DNA of 64,000 nucleotides from Burkholderiaceae bacterium (GTDB taxonomy: Bacteria > Pseudomonadota > Gammaproteobacteria > Burkholderiales > Burkholderiaceae_A): NCBI GenBank assembly GCA_018401615.1, contig JAGYKN010000001.1:1-64000 (forward strand), read 5' to 3'. The notes under the pieces were generated by a model, which saw only the letters and a list, made by a program, of their open reading frames with translations, was not told where the DNA came from and ran no database searches. Positions 1 to 9,201 of this stretch are shown here, in pieces. Position 1 is the first letter of the stretch. Each line of letters begins with the position of its first letter. Position numbers and translations under genes: made by a program.

Positions 1-425
1 TGTTGCACCCAGTCGTCCCAGATCCAGTTGGGAAGGCTGTAGCGCGTGATCGGGGTGGTCTCGGCCAGGAGGCGATCCTGCGCCTGAAGGAGCCAGGCAC
101 GCTCTCCATCGGTGATCTCCGAGACGATTCGGTCTAGACCAACCGCAACGCCTGCCGCCATGAGGGCCTGCCGACGCGCGTAGGTTCGATCGGCTGGCTT
201 CCAACCCTCGGCCCGAAGCAGGCTTGCATGCAGGGCCCAGTGGCGCACACCAGCATAGACGCTCTCGGCGAGGAATTGCCGCTCTCGCGGGCCAAGGCCG
301 GCGTCGGCTCGAAATCGCGCCGAGAGCACCTGATCGACAGGCTGCTGAAAGCCGGAAATCGCGCCGAGCCACTCAGCCAGGCGATCAAGCCGGCTTAGCG
401 CTGGAGCTCGGGATGGACGTGCCAT
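1..425 (-). CDS. rsmB: RsmB/NOP-family RNA (cytosine-C5) methyltransferase, N-terminal part
   Basis: The 3' part of this minus-strand gene lies beyond the left edge, so about 141 N-terminal residues are visible. I read it from an ATG at 425 (MARPSRAPALSRLDRLAEWL). It continues with an LGPRERQFLAESVYAGVRHW-like stretch and YSLPNWIWDDW near the edge. This resembles the NusB-like N-terminal RNA-binding region of Burkholderiales RsmB-like proteins, in which 'YS.P.W' precedes the methyltransferase domain. The family methylates cytosine 967 of 16S rRNA. The catalytic cysteines and SAM motifs would be outside the window, so the function rests on the N-terminal domain and on position directly downstream of purN, a usual neighbour. 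The start lies 31 nt inside the purN 3' end, suggesting translational coupling. Another RsmB/RsmF-type methylase is possible. Confidence 0.7.
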   Translation of the reverse strand, partial: MARPSRAPALSRLDRLAEWLGAISGFQQPVDQVLSARFRADAGLGPRERQFLAESVYAGVRHWALHASLLRAEGWKPADRTYARRQALMAAGVAVGLDRIVSEITDGERAWLLQAQDRLLAETTPITRYSLPNWIWDDWVQ

Positions 426-1066
426 GGCCGAAAACGAAGAGACTCAAAGCCAGGGCGGGGCGCGCCGCTCACCCAGCCCAGGGATGTCCAACGCACCAGG
501 CCCGCGACCACCGCCGCCACGGCCTCTGGATAGACTCGGTGCTCCATCTCGAGCACCCGAGAGGCAAGCCCCTCAGGGGTGTCGCCCTCGAGGACGGGCA
601 CGACGGCCTGGGCGAGGATTGGGCCCTGGTCCAGGCTTGGTGTCACACCGTGGATGGTCAGGCCGTGGAATTTCACACCATCGGCAAGGGCCCGCGCATG
701 TGTGTCTAGGCCTGTGTAAGAGGGCAGCAGGGAGGGGTGGACGTTGAGCAGACGGCCCGCATATCGCTCGCAGAAGGCAGCCGTGAGGATTCGCATGAAC
801 CCGGCGAGCACGATGGTGTCTGGTGCAAATCGATCGATTGCATTTCCAAGGGCCGCATCAAACGACTCTCGGGTCTGGTGGGCAGCATGGTCGACGATGA
901 CCGTTGGGAGTCCCCTGGCCTGCGCATGCGCGAGTCCTTGCGCATCGGGCCGATTCGACAGGACTGCTGAGACCCTGATGGGCCAATTCTCACGCTCCAG
1001 TCGATCCAAAATGGCGGTCATGTTGCTGCCCCGACCGGAGATGAGAATAACAATGCTGAGGTCCAC
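395..1066 (-). CDS. purN: Phosphoribosylglycinamide formyltransferase
   Basis: Transfers a formyl group from 10-formyl-tetrahydrofolate to glycinamide ribonucleotide in de novo purine synthesis (cytosol). The 223-residue product starts with the phosphate-binding loop ISGRGSNM (about residues 9-16). It contains the catalytic signature NVHPSLLP (Asn108, His110) and the acidic loop SLDQGPI (Asp146). The start is GTG at 1066; no better in-frame start is seen. The C-terminal 25 or so residues after the conserved core are Arg/Pro-rich and overlap the downstream rsmB start, so they may be a poorly constrained tail. The gene is divergent from ribF with a 50 bp gap. Confidence 0.95.
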   Translation of the reverse strand: MDLSIVILISGRGSNMTAILDRLERENWPIRVSAVLSNRPDAQGLAHAQARGLPTVIVDHAAHQTRESFDAALGNAIDRFAPDTIVLAGFMRILTAAFCERYAGRLLNVHPSLLPSYTGLDTHARALADGVKFHGLTIHGVTPSLDQGPILAQAVVPVLEGDTPEGLASRVLEMEHRVYPEAVAAVVAGLVRWTSLGWVSGAPRPGFESLRFRPWHVHPELQR

Positions 1067-1088
1067 GGCCCGATTGTAGGCCTCGCCC

Positions 1089-1094
1089 TATAAT
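1089..1094 (+). promoter_or_regulatory. Candidate -10 box upstream of ribF
   Basis: A perfect TATAAT lies 22 nt before the ribF ATG. No convincing -35 hexamer is found 16-18 nt upstream. If used, the transcript would begin near 1101 and leave only about 16 nt of leader. There is no recognisable Shine-Dalgarno sequence before ribF, so a very short-leader mRNA is possible. Confidence 0.35.
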
Positions 1095-1116
1095 TGCGGT
1101 TTTAACAAACGCCCAC

Positions 1117-2043
1117 ATGCGGATTCTTCGAGGACTCACCCCCGCCTGCCCCCCCCAAGACCATGTGGTCACGATCGGCAGTTTTGACGGCCTGCACCTT
1201 GGCCACCAGGCGCTCATTGGGGCGGCCCGCGAGGTGGCCCGCGACAAGGGACTCCTGACCGCTGTCCTGAGTTTCACACCCCATCCCCGCGCCTTTTTCT
1301 CGCCAGCCGATCCTCCCGCACAGATCCTCAATCAACGCGACAAGTGTCGAATTCTCCAATCCCTTGGTGTGGACACCCTCTGGCTGCTGCCTTTTCGCTC
1401 GGCACTGGCTCAGATGAGCCCTGCCGCATTCATCGACGACATTCTCGTCGAGCGCATCCGCACAAAGGCACTGGTGGTGGGGCGGGGGTTTCGATTCGGG
1501 GCCAGGCGGGCGGGGACCCTCGAGACCCTCGCGGCATCTGGCCTTCAACACGGCTTTAGCCTGCGAACCATCGAGCCTGTCGAGGGCCCAGACGGGCAGG
1601 CCATCTCAAGTTCACTGATCCGCACACACCTGCAGGGTGGCAGGCTCGCGGCCGCTCAGGCCCTGCTTGGCCGACCCATCGAATGCTCGGGCCATGTGAT
1701 CCATGGTCAGGCACTCGGGCGCACCCTGGGCTTTCCCACCATCAACCTGCTGCTGCCCGATCCCTCTGCCCTGTCGGGCATCTACGCCGTATGGGTCACG
1801 GGCCTGGGAGGCGAGCGTCAACCCGGCGTGGCCAGCATCGGCAGGCGTCCGACCGTGACCAATCACGGGCATCCCCTGCTCGAGGTGTTTCTCCTGGACT
1901 GGCACGGTGATGCCTACGGCAAGAGGGTCTGTGTCACGCTACACGAGTTCATTCGACCCGAACGCCATTTCGACTCCCTTGAGAGCCTGACCCAGCAGAT
2001 GCACCATGATCGCGAGGCAGCACTGCGATCCCTCACGACCTAG
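1117..2043 (+). CDS. ribF: Bifunctional riboflavin kinase / FMN adenylyltransferase
   Basis: Makes FMN from riboflavin and then FAD from FMN (cytosol). The 308-residue protein has the normal two-domain layout. The N-terminal nucleotidyltransferase carries [10 protein letters not shown] (residues 21-30, the HxGH-type motif). The C-terminal riboflavin kinase from about residue 185 carries [11 protein letters not shown] with the PTxN motif. [10 protein letters not shown] matches the usual RibF start, so ATG at 1117 is chosen although no ribosome-binding site precedes it. It is followed after 4 nt by ileS; ribF-ileS-lspA is a classic bacterial operon. Confidence 0.96.
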   Translation: MRILRGLTPACPPQDHVVTIGSFDGLHLGHQALIGAAREVARDKGLLTAVLSFTPHPRAFFSPADPPAQILNQRDKCRILQSLGVDTLWLLPFRSALAQMSPAAFIDDILVERIRTKALVVGRGFRFGARRAGTLETLAASGLQHGFSLRTIEPVEGPDGQAISSSLIRTHLQGGRLAAAQALLGRPIECSGHVIHGQALGRTLGFPTINLLLPDPSALSGIYAVWVTGLGGERQPGVASIGRRPTVTNHGHPLLEVFLLDWHGDAYGKRVCVTLHEFIRPERHFDSLESLTQQMHHDREAALRSLTT

Positions 2044-2047
2044 AGCC

Positions 2048-4921
2048 ATGCCAAAAGACTCACCCCAAGACGACCAGAACAATCATCGAGACAGCCTTAA
2101 CCTGCTGGCCTCGCCCATGCCCATGCGCGGCGACCTCGCAAAGCGCGAACCGGGCTGGGTCCAGGAGTGGCAGGACAAGGGTGTCTATCAGCGGATCCGC
2201 GTGCTCACAAAGGGGCGCCCACTCTTTGTCCTTCATGACGGCCCGCCATACGCCAACGGAGACATTCACATCGGTCACGCGGTCAATAAGATTCTCAAAG
2301 ACATGATCGTCAAGTCCAAGACCCTGGCCGGGTTCGACGCCCGATATGTGCCGGGCTGGGATTGCCACGGCATGCCCATTGAGATCCAGATTGAGAAGGC
2401 CCATGGCAAGGGCCTCTCAACGGCAGAGGTCCAGGCCAAATCGAGGGCCTATGCAGCCCAACAGATTGAAAACCAACGACGAGACTTCATTCGTCTTGGC
2501 GTTCTTGGCGCCTGGGAGCGGCCATACAAGACCATGGACTTCCAGAACGAGGCCGACGAGATCCGCGCCTTAAAGACCATCGTTGAGAATGGCTTTGTCT
2601 ATCGTGGCTTAAAGCCAGTGAACTGGTGCTTTGACTGCAATTCGGCCCTGGCCGAGGCCGAGGTGGAGTATGCCGACAAGGTCGATCCCGCGGTCGATGT
2701 TGCATTCGAGGCCGATGAGACGACACGCCAGGCACTCAGCCAGCTTTTCTCCAGAGACCTCAACGATCAACGGGTTGCGGCCGTCATCTGGACCACCACG
2801 CCCTGGACCCTCCCAGCCAACCAGGCCCTCAACCTTCATCCGGACCACCTCATTGCGCTGGTGGCCCTCGATGGTCACCCCCACCTTGACTGTCTGCTGC
2901 TGGCGCAGGAACGGGTTGAGGCCTGCCTTGAGCAGTGGGGCCTCAGTGGCAAGGTGGTGGCGCAGGTCAGTGGGAAAGACTTAAAGGGTCTTGGCTTTCG
3001 CCACCCGCTCTGGTCATCCCACCCGGGCTATGAGCGAGTCTCGACGGTGATGCTGGCCGACTATGTCACCCTCGATTCCGGCACCGGCATCGTCCATTCC
3101 GCCCCGGCCTATGGTGTGGAGGACTTCCAAGGCTGGCGGGCCGATGGACGACCTGACTCGCAGATCATCAGCCCAGTCATGGGCCAAGGCACCTATTCCG
3201 AGAGCCTCCCCCTCTTTGGTGGCCTGCGCATCTGGGATGCCAATGCCAAGATTGTCGAGACCCTTCGGGCCGCTGGGACACTCCTTCACACTGCGCCCTA
3301 TCCGCACAGTTACATGCACTGCTGGCGGCACAAGACCCCCATCATTTACCGCGCCACCAATCAGTGGTTTGCCGGCATGGACCTCACCCCGAGGGCTGGG
3401 GGCCCCAGCCTACGAGACCTCGCCCTTGCTGGCATTTCAGGCACAACCTTCTATCCAAATTGGGGGCAGGCACGCCTGTCTGCAATGATTGCCAGCCGTC
3501 CCGACTGGACCCTCTCGCGTCAACGTCAATGGGGGGTGCCCATGGCCTTTCTGGTGGACCGCGAGACCGGAGCACTCCATCCCCGAACGCCCGAGATCTT
3601 GGAGCGCGTTGCGGTGGCGGTGCAGGCCAATGGCATTGAGGCATGGCAGGCCCTGACGGTCGAAGAACTCCTCGAGGGGCTCGATGAGCAGCCTGGCCGA
3701 TTTGAGAAGAACAAAGACACCCTGGATGTCTGGTTTGACTCGGGCACCACACACGCCCATGTCTTGCGTGGCTCTCATGAGGCTGAATCAGCTTTTCCAG
3801 CCGACCTCTACCTCGAGGGAAGCGACCAACACCGCGGCTGGTTCCATTCCTCTTTGCTCACGAGCTGCATGATCAATGGCGTGCCACCCTACAAGGCCCT
3901 GCTGACCCATGGCTTTGTGGTCGATGGACAGGGCCGCAAGATGTCAAAGTCGATGGGCAATGTCATTGCCCCTCAGGCGGTATCGGAGAGCCTGGGGGCC
4001 GACATCCTTCGGCTCTGGGTGGCCTCGACCGACTACTCAGCAGAGCTCTCGATCTCCGATACGATCCTCAAGCGGGTGGTGGAGTCGTACCGACGCATTC
4101 GAAACACCCTCACCTTCTTGCTGGCCAACCTCTCAGACTTTACGCCAGCCGAGCATGCCATTGACCCGTCCGAGATGCTCGAGATTGACCGATATGCCCT
4201 TGCACTCACGGCAAAGATGCAGTCAGAGGTCATGGCCCACTACGAGGCCTATGCATTTCACCCCGCCATGGCCCGCCTCAATGGTTTCTGTTCGGAGGAC
4301 CTCGGCGCGTTTTACCTCGACATCCTCAAGGACAGGCTCTACACCAGCCACGCCACAGGAGTCGCACGGCGCTCGGCACAGACTGCCCTCTGGACCATCA
4401 CCGAGAGCCTGATCAAACTCTTGTCGCCGGCCCTCTCCTTTACGGCCCATGAGGCCTGGGTGCTGCACCGGGGACCATCTGCTGAGCCGGTTTTCACTCA
4501 GACCGCCACAGAGGTCTCGTTCGGGGCCGATGGCTCTGGCGGGGCCGACCTCCTACAGAAATGGGCCCTCATCCGTGAGGCTCGGGCAGTCTCGATGAAG
4601 GCCATCGAACAGGCGCGAGAGGCGGGCGAGATCGGGTCCTCGCTTCAGGCCACCCTCAAGATCGTCTGCAGCGGCCCAACGGCCGATGCCCTCGTCTCAC
4701 TCGGCGAGGAACTCCGTTTTGTGATGATCACCTCAGAGACGGTGGTTGAGGTCGTTGAGAATGCGCCGCTGTCTGCCAAGGCCAGGCCACTCGGCCTGCC
4801 AAAGTGCGGCCGGTGCTGGCACCTGCGGCCCGACGTCGGATCAGATTCAGAGCACCCCGACCTCTGCAACCGATGCCGATCAAACCTCCACCCTCCCGGG
4901 GAGACACGGCATGCCGCCTAG
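2048..4921 (+). CDS. ileS: Isoleucyl-tRNA synthetase
   Basis: Charges tRNA-Ile in the cytosol and edits misactivated valine. The 957-residue length is normal for the bacterial zinc-containing type. Class I motifs are HIGH (residues 74-77, in [10 protein letters not shown]) and KMSKS (about residue 630, in [10 protein letters not shown]). The CP1 editing domain lies between them. The C-terminal zinc finger has CGRCWH and LCNRCRSN pairs. ATG at 2048 is chosen over an upstream in-frame codon because that extension would overlap ribF and does not look like the family. The last 11 nt overlap lspA. Confidence 0.97.
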   Translation: MPKDSPQDDQNNHRDSLNLLASPMPMRGDLAKREPGWVQEWQDKGVYQRIRVLTKGRPLFVLHDGPPYANGDIHIGHAVNKILKDMIVKSKTLAGFDARYVPGWDCHGMPIEIQIEKAHGKGLSTAEVQAKSRAYAAQQIENQRRDFIRLGVLGAWERPYKTMDFQNEADEIRALKTIVENGFVYRGLKPVNWCFDCNSALAEAEVEYADKVDPAVDVAFEADETTRQALSQLFSRDLNDQRVAAVIWTTTPWTLPANQALNLHPDHLIALVALDGHPHLDCLLLAQERVEACLEQWGLSGKVVAQVSGKDLKGLGFRHPLWSSHPGYERVSTVMLADYVTLDSGTGIVHSAPAYGVEDFQGWRADGRPDSQIISPVMGQGTYSESLPLFGGLRIWDANAKIVETLRAAGTLLHTAPYPHSYMHCWRHKTPIIYRATNQWFAGMDLTPRAGGPSLRDLALAGISGTTFYPNWGQARLSAMIASRPDWTLSRQRQWGVPMAFLVDRETGALHPRTPEILERVAVAVQANGIEAWQALTVEELLEGLDEQPGRFEKNKDTLDVWFDSGTTHAHVLRGSHEAESAFPADLYLEGSDQHRGWFHSSLLTSCMINGVPPYKALLTHGFVVDGQGRKMSKSMGNVIAPQAVSESLGADILRLWVASTDYSAELSISDTILKRVVESYRRIRNTLTFLLANLSDFTPAEHAIDPSEMLEIDRYALALTAKMQSEVMAHYEAYAFHPAMARLNGFCSEDLGAFYLDILKDRLYTSHATGVARRSAQTALWTITESLIKLLSPALSFTAHEAWVLHRGPSAEPVFTQTATEVSFGADGSGGADLLQKWALIREARAVSMKAIEQAREAGEIGSSLQATLKIVCSGPTADALVSLGEELRFVMITSETVVEVVENAPLSAKARPLGLPKCGRCWHLRPDVGSDSEHPDLCNRCRSNLHPPGETRHAA

Positions 4922-5411
4922 GGCCAATCGGGTCGCTGCCCTGCCCTGGTTCATCTTGAGCCTCTTCCTGCTGAGCCTCGATCAGCTCACAAAGCTGCTG
5001 GTCATCCAGCTCATTCCCATGGGCGGGGTCATTGTCTTGACGGATTTTCTCAACCTGGTCCATGTCCACAACAGCGGGGCCGCCTTTAGCTTTCTTGCCG
5101 ATGCAGGGGGCTGGCAGAGATGGTTCCTCTCTGGGCTCGCACTGGCAGTCTGCCTGGTGCTGGGTGTCTTGCTCTGGCGGGCGCCACACCAGAGATTGTT
5201 TGCTGCTGCCGCAAGCCTCGTGATCGGGGGGGCGCTTGGCAACCTGATTGATCGCCTGAGCATGGGCGCAGTCGTCGACTTCGTCGACCTGCATGTGGCG
5301 GGCTGGCACTGGCCAGCCTTTAATCTTGCAGACTCGGTGATCATGATTGGTGCTGGCCTCTTCATCCTCGATGAAATCAGGCGGGTGAGGCAGAAGGAGC
5401 TGCCCACCTAA
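4911..5411 (+). CDS. lspA: Lipoprotein signal peptidase (signal peptidase II)
   Basis: Inner-membrane aspartic protease that removes the signal peptide of diacylglyceryl-prolipoproteins. The product has 166 residues with about four membrane segments (near 12-32, 73-90, 98-115 and 138-155). The conserved family blocks are HNSGAAFSF (53-61), GNLIDR (110-115), VVDFVD with Asp123, and FNLADS with Asp141; the two aspartates are the catalytic pair. The start ATG overlaps the ileS stop (ATGCCGCCTAG). The stop codon lies inside the first copy of a 20-nt tandem duplication. Confidence 0.95.
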   Translation: MPPRANRVAALPWFILSLFLLSLDQLTKLLVIQLIPMGGVIVLTDFLNLVHVHNSGAAFSFLADAGGWQRWFLSGLALAVCLVLGVLLWRAPHQRLFAAAASLVIGGALGNLIDRLSMGAVVDFVDLHVAGWHWPAFNLADSVIMIGAGLFILDEIRRVRQKELPT

Positions 5412-5439
5412 CGGGCTCCCTGCCCACCGAACGGGCTCG
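5400..5439. repeat. Two-copy 20-nt tandem duplication over the lspA stop
   Basis: Units 5400-5419 and 5420-5439 match at 18 of 20 positions (CTGCCCACCTAACGGGCTCC against CTGCCCACCGAACGGGCTCG). The first copy contains the lspA TAA. In the second that triplet reads GAA, so the duplicate carries no stop. The remaining intergenic DNA up to dut is about 14 nt. Confidence 0.8.
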
Positions 5440-5453
5440 ATCACCTGCCCCAA

Positions 5454-5903
5454 TCAAGAGCGGCCCGTGCTCCCAAAGCCATCCGCTCCTCGGCCCGATG
5501 CCGCGACATCATCGACCCACTCAAACTGAGCCTGCTCAACCGGAACAATGATCAGCTGGGCCATTCGGTCAAGCGGCTCAAGAGAGAAATCCTCCCCTCC
5601 CCTGTTCCAGAGCGACACCATGAGGGGGCCTTGGTAGTCGGAATCAATGAGGCCAACGAGATTTCCAAGCACGATGCCATGACGGTGGCCGAGCCCACTG
5701 CGCGGCAGAATCATGGCGGCATACCCAGGGTCGGCAATGTAGATCGACAGACCGGTCGCGATCAACTCGACCTGACCCGGCCGAATGATCATGGGAGCAT
5801 CGATTGCAGCCCGAAGGTCAAGGCCTGCTGAGCCCGGCGTGGCATAGCCTGGGGGACATTCCCGGATGCGAGGGTCCAATGCCCTGACCGCCACACGGAT
5901 CAT
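5454..5903 (-). CDS. dut: dUTP diphosphatase (dUTPase)
   Basis: Hydrolyses dUTP to dUMP and pyrophosphate, keeping uracil out of DNA and feeding dTMP synthesis. The 149-residue trimeric-type protein shows all family motifs: GSAGLDLRA (motif 1), [15 protein letters not shown] (motif 2), [11 protein letters not shown] with the catalytic aspartate (motif 3), DRMAQLI (motif 4), and the C-terminal arm [10 protein letters not shown] (motif 5). ATG at 5903 overlaps the coaBC stop as ATGA, indicating coupling. An upstream in-frame ATG would add residues unlike the family. Confidence 0.95.
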   Translation of the reverse strand: MIRVAVRALDPRIRECPPGYATPGSAGLDLRAAIDAPMIIRPGQVELIATGLSIYIADPGYAAMILPRSGLGHRHGIVLGNLVGLIDSDYQGPLMVSLWNRGGEDFSLEPLDRMAQLIIVPVEQAQFEWVDDVAASGRGADGFGSTGRS

Positions 5904-7168
5904 GGGCAGGAGCCCTCTCTGTCTCGAAGCCGCCGGGCAACCTGCAGCACCAACGAGCAAGCCTGTTCTGACTTGCTCGCATGGGGCATGGGTGTGGTGG
6001 TCTGACCATCAAAAACCACCATTTCAGCGGCGGCCTGACCCGCCACCTCTGGGCCAATGTTTCCAACCAAGAGGTCTGCCCCCTTGCGCTTGAATTTTGT
6101 CTCAAGCTTGGGGCCAATCTGCGAGAGGTCTCCCGTCTCGGCAGCAAAGCCAATGACATAGGGTCGAGCCTTCGCCGGCAGGTGGCCAACGGCCGAGAGA
6201 ATATCGGGGTTCTCCTCCCAGACCAATTGGCCAAGGCCAGGCCCAGCACCCTTTTGGATCTTCTCCGAGGCCACCGTCTGGGGCCGCCAATCGGCCACGG
6301 CCGCAACCGCCCAGAAGAGGTCTCGGCCAGAGCAGTCTGCAATGGCCGCCATGACGGCCAGATGCATGTCTGCCGCCGTCTCGACATCGACCCGTTCAGC
6401 ACCCATGGGCGTTCGCAGGGCCACTGGCCCGGCGATCAGCCTGACAGACGCGCCGGCTGCCACGCAGGCCGCAGCGAGTTCGAATCCCATGCGGCCAGAT
6501 GACCGATTGGTGATGACGCGAATTGGATCGAGGGCCTCAAGGGTTGGGCCGGCCGTGATCACCACCCTGCGGCCCGAGAGCAGACCGCGCAGGGGAAGGT
6601 GATCCTGATGGGGCAGCACCTCGAGTGCCGACTCAAGGTGTGTGACCAGTTCATGTGGCTCGAGCATGCGGCCATCACCGACTTCGCCGCAGGCCTGCTC
6701 GCCTGATGCTGGCCCCCAGACCACCACGCCGTGCTCACGCAGACGGGTGAGGTTGGCCTGGGTGGCCGGATGCATCCACATCTGGCGATTCATGGCGGGT
6801 GCGATCCACAGGGGCACCTCTCGCGCCAGGCAGAGGCTCGAGAGGAGATCCTGGGTCTGGCCCATGGCGATGCGAGACATGAAGTCGGCCGAGGCCGGCG
6901 CAACGATGATCCCGTCGGACTCGCGGCTCAACGCGATGTGTGGCATCTGATTCTCAACACCACCCCAGGGATCGACCATGGCAGGACGGCCCGAGAGGGC
7001 CGAGAAGGTGAGTGGCGAGACGAACCGGGTGGCCGCCTCCGTCATCACGACCTGGACACTCGCCTCGCGTTCGAGCAGGCGACGAACGAGGTCACAACTC
7101 TTATAGGCCGCTATGCCGCCAGTGACACCAAGGATCAGGTGCCGGCCAGCAAAGGCATTAGCCCTCAC
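5900..7168 (-). CDS. coaBC: Bifunctional phosphopantothenoylcysteine decarboxylase / phosphopantothenate-cysteine ligase
   Basis: Carries out two consecutive steps of coenzyme A synthesis. The CoaC flavoprotein half shows [10 protein letters not shown], the MPHIALSR segment with the active-site histidine, PASADFMSR and APAMNRQMW. The CoaB half shows [37 protein letters not shown]-like AVADWRP and GFAAET. With a GTG start at 7168 ([14 protein letters not shown]) the protein has 422 residues, close to the family norm, and overlaps the DUF1330 gene by 11 nt. An earlier in-frame ATG at 7195 would add unmatched residues. The gene is coupled to dut by an ATGA overlap. Confidence 0.94.
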   Translation of the reverse strand: MRANAFAGRHLILGVTGGIAAYKSCDLVRRLLEREASVQVVMTEAATRFVSPLTFSALSGRPAMVDPWGGVENQMPHIALSRESDGIIVAPASADFMSRIAMGQTQDLLSSLCLAREVPLWIAPAMNRQMWMHPATQANLTRLREHGVVVWGPASGEQACGEVGDGRMLEPHELVTHLESALEVLPHQDHLPLRGLLSGRRVVITAGPTLEALDPIRVITNRSSGRMGFELAAACVAAGASVRLIAGPVALRTPMGAERVDVETAADMHLAVMAAIADCSGRDLFWAVAAVADWRPQTVASEKIQKGAGPGLGQLVWEENPDILSAVGHLPAKARPYVIGFAAETGDLSQIGPKLETKFKRKGADLLVGNIGPEVAGQAAAEMVVFDGQTTTPMPHASKSEQACSLVLQVARRLRDREGSCP

Positions 7169-7454
7169 ACCCTGCCACCGCGAGCAGGTAGCCATCGGCG
7201 TGTTGCGTGCGGCCCTCCACGATGGCCTGATAGGGCGGCGACTCGTACCAGTCTTTTGCGGCCTGCAGGCTTGGAAACTCAATGACCACATTCCTCGGGC
7301 CGATGGGCTCGCCATCGAGGACCGTCACTTCACCACCGCGAACAATGAAGCGTCCGCCAAAGGCCAGCAGGGTGGGGGCAACCTGGCTGCTATAAGCCTG
7401 GTAGCCCTCGGGATGGTGAATACTCAGCTGACCAATGACATAGCCTTTGCTCAT
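7158..7454 (-). CDS. DUF1330 family protein
   Basis: A 98-residue protein starting MSKGYVIGQLSI. It has the features of the small ferredoxin-fold DUF1330 family: a start like 'kgYvi.qi.v.dpe.y..Y', a central GGRFIVRGGEVTVLDGE, and a C-terminal VIEFPSLQAAKDWYESPPYQ. Family members are alpha/beta barrel-like dimers without an agreed enzymatic role. The gene lies between the sulfide dehydrogenase flavoprotein gene and coaBC on the same strand with short gaps, but nothing ties its job to either. No signal peptide is seen, so it is probably cytosolic. Confidence 0.88.
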   Translation of the reverse strand: MSKGYVIGQLSIHHPEGYQAYSSQVAPTLLAFGGRFIVRGGEVTVLDGEPIGPRNVVIEFPSLQAAKDWYESPPYQAIVEGRTQHADGYLLAVAGCEG

Positions 7455-7472
7455 CTGCGGCGTGGCCTGGCC

Positions 7473-8777
7473 CTAGGTGAGCATGTCGGCCCAGATGTTT
7501 TGGGCCCACTGGTAAGCGTATCGGCCCTCGAGCTCGGTGGGCGCCGTGGACAAGCCCCCAGCGCCTTTGATGGGCTGCATGGTCTTGGTGGCTGCATCGA
7601 ACTGGTGAACGCTTGCAACATGAACCACATTGGTCTGGTCGACAAAGCTGTAACACGTGTTGGCCATGGTGACCGGCGAGGGCGTGCGGCCATTCATGAT
7701 CTCAACAATGGCTGCTGCTGCTGCCTTGCCGTGCTGGTTTGCCATGTGGCCCGACTTCGGCATGCCGGGGGCCGAGAAGGTGGCGTCGCCCAAGACATGG
7801 ATGTTCTTGTGGGCGGTGGACTCCATGGTGACCCAGTCCACCCCGCACCAGAGGTTGTTCATGTTGACGAGGCCAGAAGCCTTGGCAATGTTGCCCGCAC
7901 CATGGGGAGGAACGATGTTGAGGACGTCGCCTCGGATCTTGTCACCCACCTCGGTCATGAGCGTCTTGCCTTTGAGGTCGAGTTCATTGACCACCATATT
8001 GGGGGTGTAGGTGATGATGCCCTTGTACTGCTCCCCCCAGACCTTCATGAAGAGGCCCTTCTTGGAGGTGATGTCAGGGTTGGCATCGAGCACCAGGACC
8101 TTGCTCCTGGGCTTCTCACGCTTGAAGTAGTTTGCGATCTGGCCTGCCCGCTCGTAGGGCCCTGGGGGGCACCGATAGGGGGCCTTGGGCACCGTGAGGA
8201 CATAGACACCGCCGTTTGGCATGGCCTCGAGCTGCGCACGAAGGGCGATGGTCTGAGCACCCGCCTTCCAGGAGTGCAACACCACCTTCTGGGCCTCAGC
8301 ATTGAGGCCAGCCACCGCACCAAAATTGAAGTCAACGCCGGGCGAGACGATGAGACGGTCATAGCGCATGTCGGCAATCTTGCGCATGGAGACGACCTGC
8401 TTGACGGGGTCGATCTTGGTGACCTCATCGTTGAGCACCAGGATGCCCCTCTCACGAAGCCCGCCATAGCCACGCTTGATGTAATCGATTTTTTGGACGC
8501 CACCGAGGACCAGGTTTGAGATGGGGCAGGAATAGAACTCGCGGTCTCGCTCGATGAGCACGACCTCAATTGCCCCGCCGCCCCATTCCTGGAGGTACTT
8601 GGCCGCGGTGGCACCACCATAGCCGCCGCCAATGACAACGACGCGGCCGAGTTTCTTGGCCGGGGCCATTGCGGTCTGACTGGTTGCGCATCCCGATAAG
8701 ATGCCGACGCTCGAGAGTGCAGCAACACTGGCGCCCGCTTTAAGCAGGCCACGGCGGGCAGTTGTGGTGTTTTTCAT
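7473..8777 (-). CDS. fccB: Flavocytochrome c sulfide dehydrogenase, flavoprotein subunit
   Basis: A FAD protein that oxidises sulfide to sulfur or polysulfide and passes electrons to a partner c-type cytochrome. The 434-residue product has an export signal with a twin-arginine pattern (RRGLLKAG) followed by a hydrophobic run and ILSGCAT, which also resembles a lipobox. The FAD loop VVIGGGYGGATAA follows at about 45-57. The two redox cysteines of the family appear to be present, in PYRCPPGPYER and NNLWCGVDW, and a late HVLGDATF block contacts FAD. ATG at 8777 has GGAGACAAC upstream. The haem subunit gene lies 21 bp upstream. A SoxF-type assignment is equivalent; the substrate is inferred from the family. 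Confidence 0.88.
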   Translation of the reverse strand: MKNTTTARRGLLKAGASVAALSSVGILSGCATSQTAMAPAKKLGRVVVIGGGYGGATAAKYLQEWGGGAIEVVLIERDREFYSCPISNLVLGGVQKIDYIKRGYGGLRERGILVLNDEVTKIDPVKQVVSMRKIADMRYDRLIVSPGVDFNFGAVAGLNAEAQKVVLHSWKAGAQTIALRAQLEAMPNGGVYVLTVPKAPYRCPPGPYERAGQIANYFKREKPRSKVLVLDANPDITSKKGLFMKVWGEQYKGIITYTPNMVVNELDLKGKTLMTEVGDKIRGDVLNIVPPHGAGNIAKASGLVNMNNLWCGVDWVTMESTAHKNIHVLGDATFSAPGMPKSGHMANQHGKAAAAAIVEIMNGRTPSPVTMANTCYSFVDQTNVVHVASVHQFDAATKTMQPIKGAGGLSTAPTELEGRYAYQWAQNIWADMLT

Positions 8778-8798
8778 GTTGTCTCCAAAAAGGGAATA

Positions 8799-9104
8799 TC
8801 AGCGCTTCTTCTGGGCAGCAAAATAGACCGCCATGGTGGCGATCTGCTCGTCGGTGTAACCCTTGGCAATCTGGTGCATCAGGGTGGCGGGCCGCTGGCC
8901 TGATTTAAACGCCGCCATGGTGTCGATGAAGCGATCTTTGGGGTATCCAGCCAGGTTAAACCCGCCCTCCACTGCATTGCCATTGGTGCCATGGCAGTTT
9001 GCACAGGCCGCTGCAAGGTATCGGGCCTTGGACAAATCGGTGGCATGTGCCCCGCCAAAGGCCAAGGACGCGGCCACTGCAGCCATAAATAGATGTCGCT
9101 TCAT
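8799..9104 (-). CDS. fccA: Mono-haem cytochrome c, sulfide dehydrogenase cytochrome subunit
   Basis: A 101-residue periplasmic class I cytochrome c. A signal peptide MKRHLFMAAVAASLAFGGAHA is followed by mature ATDLSKARY. The single haem site is CANCH and the likely axial methionine is in RPATLMHQIAKG. The C-terminal YTDEQIATMAVYFAAQKK helix is typical of the family. ATG at 9104 has a good ribosome-binding site (GGAGACGTT). The flavoprotein subunit follows immediately, so this is probably its electron acceptor. Purple sulfur bacterial FccA is often di-haem; this copy is the short mono-haem form. Confidence 0.88.
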   Translation of the reverse strand: MKRHLFMAAVAASLAFGGAHATDLSKARYLAAACANCHGTNGNAVEGGFNLAGYPKDRFIDTMAAFKSGQRPATLMHQIAKGYTDEQIATMAVYFAAQKKR

Positions 9105-9201
9105 AACGTCTCCTCTGAGTATGTTTATGCGTATGCCTGTAGTGTCCCGGAAACACCGCAAGGTGCAAGCCCGGCGTGTCCCTTTTCGCATCAGGAAAAC
9201 C

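Noticed and set aside
7113-8519. A 468-codon open frame on the plus strand opposite the sulfide dehydrogenase flavoprotein gene
   Set aside because: It mirrors the codon structure of the GC-rich gene on the other strand; the translation has no recognisable domain, while the minus strand encodes a clear FccB.
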